Both the position numbers and the translations under genes were made by a program. A stretch of 11,970 bases of DNA from contig DAOPZL010000075.1 in NCBI GenBank assembly GCA_035353395.1, positions 1 to 11,970 of the forward strand. The letters run 5' to 3'. The notes beneath the pieces were generated by a model, which ran no database searches, was not told where the DNA came from, and saw only the letters and a list, made by a program, of their open reading frames with translations. Numbering within the stretch: the stretch's first letter is position 1; every line of letters starts with the position of its first letter. This document shows, piece by piece, positions 1-6,992 of the stretch. The DNA is from UBA1801 sp035353395. Lineage in GTDB: Bacteria; Acidobacteriota; Holophagae; Holophagales; Holophagaceae.

Positions 1-836
1 GCTCGGGCCGGAGGACGACCTACCTCTACACCTACTACGACCGCAACGGGAACATGGTCATCAACAACCTCCCGCCGAGCTACGTCCAGGGCCAGGGCCT
101 GACCCTCAAGCAGGTGGGGGTGGGGCACATCCGGCTGGCCATCAGCCGCTCGGACATGGCGCGGGTGCTCAAGAGCCCCGAACTGCTGTCCCTGGTGGAC
201 GAGATCGCCGCGGACATCGGCGTGGACCCCTTCCTGACCCGGGCCATCATCCAGGCGGAGAGCGCCTTCAACTACCGGGCGCGCAGCCGGACCGGCGCCC
301 TGGGCCTCATGCAGCTCATGCCCCAGACGGCCGAGCGCTTCGGGGTCCTGGATCCCTTCGATCCCCGCCAGAACATCACCGGCGGGACGAAGTACGTCCG
401 CTTCCTCATGGACTACTTCAAGGGGGACCTCACCAAGGCCATCGCCGCCTACAACGCCGGGGAGGGGGCCGTGGACAAGTACGGGGGCGTTCCCCCGTAC
501 TCCGAGACCCGGGCCTACGTCCCCAGGGTCATGGACCTCTACACCAAGCGCCTGGTCCAGGCCGACCCGAAGGCCTCGGGCGCCATGGCGCTCCTGAAGA
601 AGGGCCGCGGCGGGTTCCTCGTGGACCAGAAGTCCATCAAGTCGGCGGGATCGCCCCCGCCCCGGGAGCCGGCGCTCCAGGCCGGCGAGGCTGCCCCGGC
701 CCGGGCGGCGGCTCCCCCGAGGTCCCAGAACCCCATCTTCCAGTGGGTCGACAGCAGCGGGCGGGTCCAGATCAGCGACCAGCCGCCTCCCTCGGGCGCC
801 AGGCGGATCCGGGTCTTCGACAGTTCCTCGGATTGA
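1..836 (+). CDS. Lytic transglycosylase, SLT domain (5' end outside window)
   Basis: Predicted murein lytic transglycosylase that cleaves the MurNAc-GlcNAc bond of peptidoglycan in the envelope. The first ATG in the window is at 54, but the frame is open back to base 3 and codes for sensible protein (YLYTYYDRNGN), with no good ribosome site before 54. The real start, and any signal peptide, therefore lies upstream. Counting from the ATG at 54, the SLT domain spans roughly residues 45-165: catalytic Glu69 in IIQAESAF, then GALGLMQLMP (81-90), AYNAGEGAV (132-140) and PYSETRAYVPRV (148-159). A low-complexity Ala/Pro linker (about 195-225) follows. The C-terminus (228-246, IFQWVDSSGRVQISDQPP) resembles a DUF4124 module, and the N-terminal stretch YLYTYYDRNGNMVINNLPP looks like a second, more diverged copy. 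The gene ends 6 bp from the convergent HPt gene. Enzyme class is confident; the biological role is not determined. Confidence 0.9.
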   Translation, partial: SGRRTTYLYTYYDRNGNMVINNLPPSYVQGQGLTLKQVGVGHIRLAISRSDMARVLKSPELLSLVDEIAADIGVDPFLTRAIIQAESAFNYRARSRTGALGLMQLMPQTAERFGVLDPFDPRQNITGGTKYVRFLMDYFKGDLTKAIAAYNAGEGAVDKYGGVPPYSETRAYVPRVMDLYTKRLVQADPKASGAMALLKKGRGGFLVDQKSIKSAGSPPPREPALQAGEAAPARAAAPPRSQNPIFQWVDSSGRVQISDQPPPSGARRIRVFDSSSD

Positions 837-842
837 CGGGGC

Positions 843-1244
843 TCAGCCCTTGGCGCTCACGGAGGCGATGAAGCTTTCGAGCGCCTCCAGGGCGCGCCCG
901 TATTCCACCCGCAGGCAGGCGAGCAGGGCTTCCGGGCTTTCGCTGCCCTTGCCCGTCCTTCCCAGGACTTCCAGGGCCAAGGCCAGGGAGCGGACCTTGA
1001 GGGCCCCCATGGTGCTGGCCGCCCCCTTCACCGCGTGGGCCAGGTCCCCCATCTCCTGGCTCCGGCCGGCCTTGATGGCTTCCTCGATGGCCTCGAGGCG
1101 CGGCGGCATGTCCTCCTTGAAGAGCTGGCACATCTCCTGGATGAGGCCCACGGCCCCGTCGTCCAGATCGAGGAGTTGTTTCAGGGTGCCGGGGTCCAGG
1201 ACATCCTCGGCAGGTTCGGGAGCAAAGGCATCGTTCTGCGACAT
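843..1244 (-). CDS. HPt (histidine phosphotransfer) domain protein
   Basis: Stand-alone phosphotransfer protein of 133 residues, expected to relay phosphate between a hybrid histidine kinase and a response regulator in the cytoplasm. The signature is HAVKGAASTMGA, with the phosphoaccepting histidine at residue 70 followed by the usual KG and the glycine that ends the helix turn. The surrounding helices (residues 18-60 and 84-128) fit the four-helix HPt bundle. The frame stays open far upstream to 1550, but that part is low-quality arginine/serine-rich shadow of the gene on the other strand. I chose the ATG at 1244 because GGAG lies 5 nt before it and the domain starts soon after. No kinase or receiver gene is adjacent, so the partner is unknown. 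It is divergent from the gene at 1318 and tail-to-tail with the transglycosylase. Confidence 0.88.
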   Translation of the reverse strand: MSQNDAFAPEPAEDVLDPGTLKQLLDLDDGAVGLIQEMCQLFKEDMPPRLEAIEEAIKAGRSQEMGDLAHAVKGAASTMGALKVRSLALALEVLGRTGKGSESPEALLACLRVEYGRALEALESFIASVSAKG

Positions 1245-1279
1245 GCAGACTCCAAAGGTACGCGAGTGTCCTTCTCGAA

Positions 1280-1293
1280 TGATCGGCAGATCA
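1280..1293. promoter_or_regulatory. Short inverted repeat between divergent genes (possible operator)
   Basis: TGATC-GGCA-GATCA is an inverted repeat with 5-bp arms and a 4-bp spacer. It lies in the 73-bp gap that must hold the promoters of both the HPt gene and the gene at 1318. Its position suits an operator, but the repeat is short and could be chance. I could not identify clear -35/-10 boxes for either gene. Confidence 0.2.
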
Positions 1294-1317
1294 GGCCAGA
1301 GATCGTAGACTCGTCCC

Positions 1318-1779
1318 ATGGATTCTACAAGCATCGCCGAGCAGGCCCTCCAACTGCTTTTCAAGAAGCTCCATCCCCACCTCGAGGATGCGGCGCACGC
1401 CCTGGAAAGCGGAGCCCCGGCCACGGAGCTGCTGAGGCTGCACCGCCGCCTCGGGCAGGCCCGGCACCAGGCCGTCGAGATCCTGGAGGCCTGGGCCGAC
1501 GAGGGAGGGGACGAGGCCCTCGCGGAGATCCTGGACACCCTCGCCGCCAACCTGACGCCCGTGGGTGAAACCTACCTCCAGAGCCTCGTCCTCACCCAGC
1601 TCTGCCTGGAGGAGGCCCCGGGGGACCTGCTGCCCTTCGTCGAGGCAGGGCGCGTGGCCGGCAGCTCCTGGGGCCCACGCATGGTCGCGTTCCTCGCCCG
1701 CCTGGAGGATCCGGCCTTCCAGGCGCGGGAACGCTGGAAGGCCGTCCCCGGGGAGATCGGCGACGACCTCGAGGACTGA
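1318..1779 (+). CDS. Hypothetical acidic helical protein
   Basis: I do not recognise this 153-residue protein. It is rich in Ala, Leu and Glu with no transmembrane segment, signal peptide or cysteine cluster, and looks almost fully helical. A central stretch (residues 46-80) has regular spacing of Leu/Ile/Ala that would suit a helical bundle, and the C-terminus is strongly acidic (GDDLED). The ATG at 1318 is the first in frame. The Shine-Dalgarno is weak (AGAG about 15 nt upstream), so the start is less certain than the frame. Reality as a gene is supported by codon-position GC bias, by its fit between two neighbours without overlap, and by the divergent gap upstream. It converges on the HD-GYP gene with 15 bp between stops. 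Location next to HPt and HD-GYP genes hints at a signalling role, but nothing in the sequence proves that. Confidence 0.65.
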   Translation: MDSTSIAEQALQLLFKKLHPHLEDAAHALESGAPATELLRLHRRLGQARHQAVEILEAWADEGGDEALAEILDTLAANLTPVGETYLQSLVLTQLCLEEAPGDLLPFVEAGRVAGSSWGPRMVAFLARLEDPAFQARERWKAVPGEIGDDLED

Positions 1780-1794
1780 CCTCCGCCCCTTCCT

Positions 1795-2424
1795 TCAGGA
1801 GGCCATGGGCACCCACACCCCCGATTCGGCGAGGAGGAAGGCCTCCACGGTCTCGGGGCAGAAGTGCGATCCGCCGCACCGCCGGATCTCCCCCACGGCC
1901 GCATCGTGGCTGCGGTTGCCGCCCGGACGATCGGAAGTCATGGCGTCGTAGGCGTCGGCCACGGCGGTGATCCTGGCCAGGAGGGGGATCGCCCGGCCCG
2001 CCAGGCGCGACGGGTAGCCGCATCCGTCCCAGCGATCGTGGTGGTGCCGCGCCACCAGGGCCAGGTCCGCCGCCTCCGCTCGTCCCTCCAGCAGCCTGGC
2101 GCCCAGCACCGCATGCCGCTGCATGATGCGGCGCTCCGCCGGGTTGAAGGCCTCCCGCTTGTGCACGAGGAAGGCCGGGACGAAGAGCTTGCCGATGTCG
2201 TGCAGCCTGGCCGCCAGCTCCAGCCGGGACAGGACGGGCTCGCCGAGTCCCATGCGGCCGCCGATCAGCCTGGCGTAGCGGCCCACCCGGCCGCCGTGCC
2301 GATGGATCTCCGGCTCCAGTCCCTCCAGGCACTGGAGTACGGCCAGGGGAACCGCGTGGGGGATGGAAAGGGGAGGGGAGGACATGCGTCGGAGGGCCGG
2401 CAGGACCCTGCGGCGAAGCATCAC
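1795..2424 (-). CDS. Stand-alone HD-GYP domain protein (putative c-di-GMP phosphodiesterase)
   Basis: HD-GYP proteins are metal-dependent phosphohydrolases that typically cut cyclic di-GMP to pGpG or GMP. The protein is 209 residues and essentially only the domain. HRHGGRVGRYA (41-51) begins it, the metal-binding HD is in ARLHDIGK (72-79), and further expected ligands are His104 (QRHAVLGARLL), the HH pair and Asp in HHDRWDGCGYP (128-138) and Asp157 in VADAYDAMTSDRP. GYP is intact. Two departures from the usual consensus are visible: HHE is HHD, and the late FDP motif is FCP (residues 188-190). There is no receiver, PAS or membrane domain, so the regulatory input must come from elsewhere. The start is a GTG at 2424 with GAGGGG 9 nt upstream; the next codon is ATG (2421) and is also possible. 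It follows ribD by 13 bp and probably shares its transcript. Confidence 0.88.
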   Translation of the reverse strand: MMLRRRVLPALRRMSSPPLSIPHAVPLAVLQCLEGLEPEIHRHGGRVGRYARLIGGRMGLGEPVLSRLELAARLHDIGKLFVPAFLVHKREAFNPAERRIMQRHAVLGARLLEGRAEAADLALVARHHHDRWDGCGYPSRLAGRAIPLLARITAVADAYDAMTSDRPGGNRSHDAAVGEIRRCGGSHFCPETVEAFLLAESGVWVPMAS

Positions 2425-2437
2425 GGATGCCAGCCCC

Positions 2438-3574
2438 TCACCGGGACAGGATTTCCCACGTCCCGGAAGGAAACGGGACCGTCGCCCTGCGGCGGGGCAG
2501 GCCCGACAGGTCGAGGGCGAGGGGTTCCCCCCCGGCGGGCGCGAGGGACGTGAAGCGATGGAACTCGTCCACCAGGTCCTGGTCCAGGAGCCGCGCCGCG
2601 AGCTTCCCGCCGCCCTCGAAGAGGACCCGGCCCACGTTCCGGGCCGCCAGTTCCCGCAGGAGGTGCCGGAGATCGCATCCGCCCGGTCCCGGATCCAGGC
2701 GCAGGTCCTCCACGCCCGCCAGGGGATCCGGTTCCCCCACGACGGCCCGGAGCACGGGCTGCCCGGGCACCGCCCCCCAGACGCGCCGGTCCCCGGGAAG
2801 GCGACCCCGGCTGTCCAGCACCACCCGGAGGAAGGTGCGGTGGGGCGGGGTGGCCTCCGGCCAGCGGTCCGTGAGCTGCGGGTCGTCGACGGCCACGGTG
2901 CCGCCGCCGACCACGATGGCCTCCGCCGCCCGGCGCAGGGCGTGGGCCCGGCCCTGGATTTCGGGCGGGGTGATCCGGGTGGCCTTCCCCGCGGGACCGA
3001 GCGAACGGTCCGAGCCCAGGGCCAGCTTCAGGACCACCCAGGGGAGCCCCGTCCGGATGAGCTTGAAGAAGGGGGCATGGAAGCGGGCACAGGCTTCGGC
3101 CAGCACGCCCTCGCGGATCCCCAGGCCCCGGTCCCTCAGGACCGCCAGGCCGCCTCCGGACACCCTTGGGTTGGGATCCCCGATGCCCACCACCACCTGG
3201 GCGAGGCCCGCCCGCACCAGGGCGTCGGTGCAGGGAGGCGTCCGCCCCTGGTGGCAGCAGGGCTCGAGGGTGACGTAGGCCGTGGCGCCGCGGACGTCCT
3301 CGCCCCGCGCCTCCGCGTCCCGCAGGGCCATGATCTCGCCGTGGGGCGCCCCGGCCCGGGTGTGCACCCCGATCCCGAGGATCCGCCCCCCCTTGACCAG
3401 GAGGCAGCCCACGGGCGGGTTGGGACTGGAGAGCCCCACGCCCTTCATGCCTTCCCGCAGCGCCAGGGCCATGAACCGGTCGTCCCCCTCGAGCCGGGCC
3501 GGGTCGGGCCAGGGCCCTCCCGTGGCCAGTTCCCAGGCCAGCTCCCGGGTCAGTTCAGGAGGCTCACCGGACAT
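2438..3574 (-). CDS. ribD: Bifunctional riboflavin biosynthesis deaminase/reductase RibD
   Basis: Catalyses two successive steps of riboflavin synthesis: deamination of the diamino-pyrimidinone phosphate made from GTP, then NADPH-dependent reduction of the ribosyl side chain. The 378-residue length fits a fused RibD. The deaminase domain (about 33-155) has SSPNPPVGC (49-57), the zinc/proton-shuttle motif HGE (78-80) and EPCCHQGRTPPC (104-115) with zinc ligands Cys106 and Cys115, then GDPNPRVSG (132-140). The reductase domain (about 170-378) has VVLKLALGSDRS (180-191), VVGGGTVAVDDPQLTDR (221-237) and the glycine-rich LFEGGGKL (318-325). The usual HAE is HGE here, a variant also known in yeast cytosine deaminase, so activity is plausible. 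About 30 residues precede the conserved domain. The ATG at 3574 overlaps the ftsY stop by 11 bp, suggesting translational coupling. No other rib gene is in the window. Confidence 0.95.
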   Translation of the reverse strand: MSGEPPELTRELAWELATGGPWPDPARLEGDDRFMALALREGMKGVGLSSPNPPVGCLLVKGGRILGIGVHTRAGAPHGEIMALRDAEARGEDVRGATAYVTLEPCCHQGRTPPCTDALVRAGLAQVVVGIGDPNPRVSGGGLAVLRDRGLGIREGVLAEACARFHAPFFKLIRTGLPWVVLKLALGSDRSLGPAGKATRITPPEIQGRAHALRRAAEAIVVGGGTVAVDDPQLTDRWPEATPPHRTFLRVVLDSRGRLPGDRRVWGAVPGQPVLRAVVGEPDPLAGVEDLRLDPGPGGCDLRHLLRELAARNVGRVLFEGGGKLAARLLDQDLVDEFHRFTSLAPAGGEPLALDLSGLPRRRATVPFPSGTWEILSR

Positions 3575-4484
3575 CCAGGAGCCCGTCCACGAAGGCCTCG
3601 GGATCGAAGGGGATCAGGTCGTCCACCTTCTCCCCCACCCCGACGAAGGCGATGGGCAGCTTCAGGCGCTCCAGGATGGGCACGACGACGCCGCCCTTCG
3701 CGCTGCCGTCCAGCTTGGTGAGCACCAGGTCCGTGACCCCCGCCACCTGCTTGAAGGCCTCCGCCTGCTGGAGGCCGTTCTGGCCCGTGGTGGCGTCCAG
3801 CACCAGGAGCACGCGGTGGGGAGCCTCCGGGATCACCTTCTGGAGGCTCCGCCGGATCTTGTCCAGCTCGCGCATGAGGTTGTCCTTGGTGTGCAGGCGG
3901 CCCGCCGTGTCGATGAGCACCCAGGGGATGCCCTTGGCCTTGGCGCTGGCGGCGCCGTCGTAGGCCACCGCCGCCGGATCGCCCCCCATCTGGTTGCGCA
4001 GGACGGGCACGCCCGCCCGCTCCCCCCAGAGCTCCAGCTGGTCGATGGCCGCCGCCCGGAAGGTGTCCCCGGCCACCACCAGGGCCTCCTCGCCCCGGGC
4101 CTTGAACTGGGCGGCCATCTTCCCGAGGGTGGTGGTCTTGCCCACGCCGTTGACGCCCACCAGCAGCAGCACCTGGCTGTCGCCGGCCACGAAGGGCCTC
4201 GCGGGCGCGGCGCGGAGGATCTTCAGCAGCTCGTCCCTGAGGACGGCCCGGGGGTCGATCTCCGAGGACCGCTTCATCTCGAAGCGCAGGCGCTCCATGA
4301 GCCGGTCCGTGGCGTGGACGCCCAGGTCCGCCTGCAGGAGCATCTCCTCCAGCTCCAGGAGCTGGTCCTCGTCGAGGCGCTTGAGGCCCAGGAGCCGGCC
4401 CATGGGCGCCAGGACCAGGTCCTGCGTCCGCTGGAGCCCCTGCTTGAACTTGTCGATCAGGCCGCCGAAAAGACCCACGTCCAC
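3564..4484 (-). CDS. ftsY: Signal recognition particle receptor FtsY
   Basis: SRP-family GTPase that docks the signal recognition particle with its ribosome at the inner membrane, for co-translational insertion of membrane proteins. At 306 residues it is the short form: the helical N domain (about 1-90) is followed directly by the G domain, without the long acidic A domain of the E. coli protein. Visible G motifs are GVNGVGKTTT (P-loop, 110-119), GDTFRAAA (139-146), DTAGR (192-196), TKLDGSAKGG (256-265) and GVGEKVDDLIPFDP (281-294). The latter part of these, together with the N-domain LEEMLLQADLG, separates FtsY from Ffh; no M domain is present. The start is a GTG at 4484 with GGAG 8 nt upstream. 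Downstream ribD overlaps its last 11 bases. Upstream lies the lon gene, separated by a gap that holds a parS-like palindrome. Confidence 0.97.
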   Translation of the reverse strand: MDVGLFGGLIDKFKQGLQRTQDLVLAPMGRLLGLKRLDEDQLLELEEMLLQADLGVHATDRLMERLRFEMKRSSEIDPRAVLRDELLKILRAAPARPFVAGDSQVLLLVGVNGVGKTTTLGKMAAQFKARGEEALVVAGDTFRAAAIDQLELWGERAGVPVLRNQMGGDPAAVAYDGAASAKAKGIPWVLIDTAGRLHTKDNLMRELDKIRRSLQKVIPEAPHRVLLVLDATTGQNGLQQAEAFKQVAGVTDLVLTKLDGSAKGGVVVPILERLKLPIAFVGVGEKVDDLIPFDPEAFVDGLLDVR

Positions 4485-4524
4485 CTCGCTGGCTCCAGTC
4501 TACCTGGGAAGCCCATGGACCCTC

Positions 4525-4540
4525 CGTTCCACGTGGAACA
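4525..4540. promoter_or_regulatory. parS: Candidate parS site (ParB centromere-binding sequence)
   Basis: The top strand reads CGTTCCACGTGGAACA. It matches the bacterial chromosomal parS consensus TGTTNCACGTGNAACA at every fixed position but the first (C for T), and the inner 14 bp, GTTCCACGTGGAAC, form a perfect palindrome. The site lies in the short gap between the lon stop (4543) and the ftsY start (4484), outside any coding sequence. ParB loads at such sites and with ParA/SMC organises and separates replication origins. No parA or parB gene is in the window, which is normal for dispersed chromosomal sites. The sequence match is direct; binding is inferred. A plain transcription-factor operator is the alternative. 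Confidence 0.72.
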
Positions 4541-4542
4541 CT

Positions 4543-6969
4543 TCATCCGCCGGCCTTTCCCCGCTTCGACCGGGGCTTGCGCTTCTCCGGCTGGACCCAC
4601 TTCTTGAGGGCCATCTCGAAGACCTCCTCCACGTGCCTGACGGGATGGAACGTCATCTTGGCCCGGACCTCGGGAGCGATCTCCTCCAGGTCCTTCTGGT
4701 TCGCGAAGGGGATGATGACGTGCCTGATGCCCACGCGCAGGGCGGCCAGGGACTTCTCCTTCAGGCCGCCGATGGGCAGGGCCTCGCCCCGCAGGTCGAT
4801 CTCGCCCGTCATGGCGAGGGTGTTCTTGATGGGCACGTTCTTCAGCACCGAGAGGAGGGCCGTCGCCATGGCCAGGCCCGCGGAAGGACCGTCCTTGGGG
4901 ATGGCGCCCTCGGGGAAGTGGATGTGGATGTCGTTCTTCTGGAAGACCTCCGGATCGATCTCGAAGGCCTCGCTGCGGCTCCGGATGTAGCTGAGGGCGG
5001 CCTGGGCGCTCTCCTTCATGACGTCGCCGAGCTGGCCGGTGAGGATCAGCCCGCCCTTGCCCGGCATCTTGAGGGCCTCCACGAAGAGCACCTCCCCGCC
5101 GGTGGAGGTCCAGGCGAGGCCGGTGACGACGCCCACCCTGGGGGCCTTCAGGCGCTCGTCCTGGATCTGCTTGACGGGGCCCAGGATCTCCTGGACGTTG
5201 GCGTCGGTGAGGACGAACTTCCCGGTCTGCTTCTCCTCGGCCACCTTGCGGGCCACCTTGCGGCACACGGCGCCGATCTCGCGCTCGAGCTGGCGCAGGC
5301 CCGATTCCCGGGTGTAGCCCGTCACCAGGGCCTTCAGGCCCGACCTGGCGAAGCCGACCTGCTCGCCGGTGACCCCGTTCTTCTCCAGCTGGCGGGGGAT
5401 GAGGTGGCGCTCGGCGATGCCGACCTTCTCCTCCAGCGTGTAGCTGGAGAGGGGGATGATCTCCATGCGGTCCTTGAAGGCGGGCTGGATGGGGTCCAGC
5501 TCGTTGGCGTTGGTGAGGAACAGGACCTGGGACAGGTCGATGGGGACGTTCATGTAGTTGTCCCGGAAGGTGTGGTTCTGCTCGGGATCCAGCACCTCCA
5601 GCAGGGCCGCGCTGGGATCCCCGCGCATGTCCCGGCCGATCTTGTCCACCTCGTCCAGCATGATCACCGGGTTCATGGACTTCACCTGGTGCAGGGCCTG
5701 GATGATGCGGCCCGGCATGGCGCCCACGTAGGTGCGCCGGTGGCCCCGGATCTCGCTCTCGTCGTGCATGCCGCCGAGGGAGATGCGGGAGAACTTCCGG
5801 CCCAGGGCCCGGGCCACGCTCTTGCCGAGGGAGGTCTTCCCGGTGCCCGGAGGCCCCACGAAGCAGAGGATGGTTCCCTTGAGGTCCGGCCGCAGCTTGC
5901 GCACGGCCAGGAATTCCATGAGGCGCTCCTTGATCTTCTCCAGCCCGAAGTGGTCCTCGTCGAGGATCTTCTGGGCGAGGTCCAGGTCCTTGTTGTCCTC
6001 GGTGTACTCGCCCCAGGGCATCTCCGTCATCCACTCGAGGTAGGTCCGCGTCACGGCCGTCTCGCTGGAGTCCGGGTGCATCCGTTCCAGCTTCTTGAGG
6101 TTCCGGTCGATCTCCGTGAGGGGCTCCTCGGGCACCTTCATCTTGGCGACCTTGTCGCGGAAGGCCTGGATCTCCTCGGCCAGCTCGCTCCCCTCCCCCA
6201 GCTCCTGCTGGATGGCCTTGAGCTGCTGGCGGAGGTAGTACTCCCGCTGGCTCTTGTCCATCTCGCCGCGGGCCTCCATGGTGATCTTCTGCTGGACTTC
6301 CAGCAGCTCGATCTCGCGCATCAGGAGCTCGTGCACCCGCTTCAGGCGCTGCAGGGGGTGCGCGATCTCCAGGACCTCCTGGAGCTGGGGGGGCTTGAGC
6401 TCCAGGTTGGAGGCCACGAGGTCCGCCAGCCGCCCGGGACTGTCCAGGTTCACGGTGATGACCAGCACTTCCTGGGGCAGGTTCTTGCCCAGGGCCACGG
6501 CCTTCTCGAGGGTCTGCTTCACGGAACGGATCAGGGCGTCCACCTCGATGCCCGTCTCGACCTGCTCGGCCTCCACCAGGGGCTCCACCCTGGCCTTGAA
6601 CAGGGCGTCGGTCTCGGTGAAGTACTCGACGCGCACGCGCTGGAGTCCCTGCACCAGCGCGCGGATCCGGCCGTCCGGGAGCTTGAGGACCCGCAGGATG
6701 AGCGCGGCCGTCCCGACCTTGTAGAGGTCGTCGGGGGTCGGATCGTCCATCTCCATCTGCTTCTGGGAGAGGAGGAGGATCATGCGGCTCTCCACGAGCG
6801 CGGTGTCCACGGCCCGGATCGACTTCTCGCGGCTCACGCTCAGGGGCAGGATCACGTAGGGATAGACGACGACATCCCGCAGGGGAAGGACTGGCAGGAC
6901 TTCTGGGATTTTCGGGGATTCGTCAAGGGTCTGGGGGGCCAGATTCTCTTCAGCCAAGGGGGACCTCAC
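4543..6969 (-). CDS. lon: ATP-dependent Lon protease
   Basis: Cytoplasmic AAA+ serine protease that degrades misfolded and short-lived regulatory proteins. The 808-residue length and domain order match bacterial LonA. The N-terminal substrate-binding domain (about 23-225, beginning LPVLPLRDVVVYP) is followed by a coiled-coil helical region (about 226-300) containing REYYLRQQLKAIQQELGE. The AAA+ module has Walker A GPPGTGKTS (372-380) and Walker B VIMLDEVDK (435-443). The protease domain has the catalytic dyad Ser696 in PKDGPSAG and Lys739 in GGLKEK. The basic tail (KRKPRSKRGKAGG) is typical of the family's variable end. The frame opens with GTG at 6969, which has no clear Shine-Dalgarno. A TTG at 6957 has GAGG 6 nt before it and would give 804 residues, so the exact start is uncertain. 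It lies 23 bp after nrdR, probably in the same transcript. A CIRCE or heat-shock promoter is not visible. Confidence 0.98.
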   Translation of the reverse strand: MRSPLAEENLAPQTLDESPKIPEVLPVLPLRDVVVYPYVILPLSVSREKSIRAVDTALVESRMILLLSQKQMEMDDPTPDDLYKVGTAALILRVLKLPDGRIRALVQGLQRVRVEYFTETDALFKARVEPLVEAEQVETGIEVDALIRSVKQTLEKAVALGKNLPQEVLVITVNLDSPGRLADLVASNLELKPPQLQEVLEIAHPLQRLKRVHELLMREIELLEVQQKITMEARGEMDKSQREYYLRQQLKAIQQELGEGSELAEEIQAFRDKVAKMKVPEEPLTEIDRNLKKLERMHPDSSETAVTRTYLEWMTEMPWGEYTEDNKDLDLAQKILDEDHFGLEKIKERLMEFLAVRKLRPDLKGTILCFVGPPGTGKTSLGKSVARALGRKFSRISLGGMHDESEIRGHRRTYVGAMPGRIIQALHQVKSMNPVIMLDEVDKIGRDMRGDPSAALLEVLDPEQNHTFRDNYMNVPIDLSQVLFLTNANELDPIQPAFKDRMEIIPLSSYTLEEKVGIAERHLIPRQLEKNGVTGEQVGFARSGLKALVTGYTRESGLRQLEREIGAVCRKVARKVAEEKQTGKFVLTDANVQEILGPVKQIQDERLKAPRVGVVTGLAWTSTGGEVLFVEALKMPGKGGLILTGQLGDVMKESAQAALSYIRSRSEAFEIDPEVFQKNDIHIHFPEGAIPKDGPSAGLAMATALLSVLKNVPIKNTLAMTGEIDLRGEALPIGGLKEKSLAALRVGIRHVIIPFANQKDLEEIAPEVRAKMTFHPVRHVEEVFEMALKKWVQPEKRKPRSKRGKAGG

Positions 6970-6992
6970 GTCGGATCAGTGTAGCGTCACGT

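Noticed and set aside
837..842. Bidirectional terminator between the transglycosylase and HPt genes
   Set aside because: Only 6 bp separate the stop codons and no GC hairpin with a T-run is seen at this junction.
2363..4607. Plus-strand frames of several hundred codons opposite ribD and ftsY
   Set aside because: Arg/Pro/Gly-rich shadows of recognised genes on the other strand.
4620..4640. A second CACGTG core in lon (and one near 10123 in gcvPB) as extra parS sites
   Set aside because: Only the six-base core matches; the flanking GTT/AAC arms needed for parS are absent.
3994..6984. 996-codon open frame on the + strand opposite lon
   Set aside because: It lies antisense to a clear Lon protease and continues into ftsY. 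The translation is low-complexity His/Leu/Gly-rich with no domain, as expected for shadow frames in GC-rich DNA.
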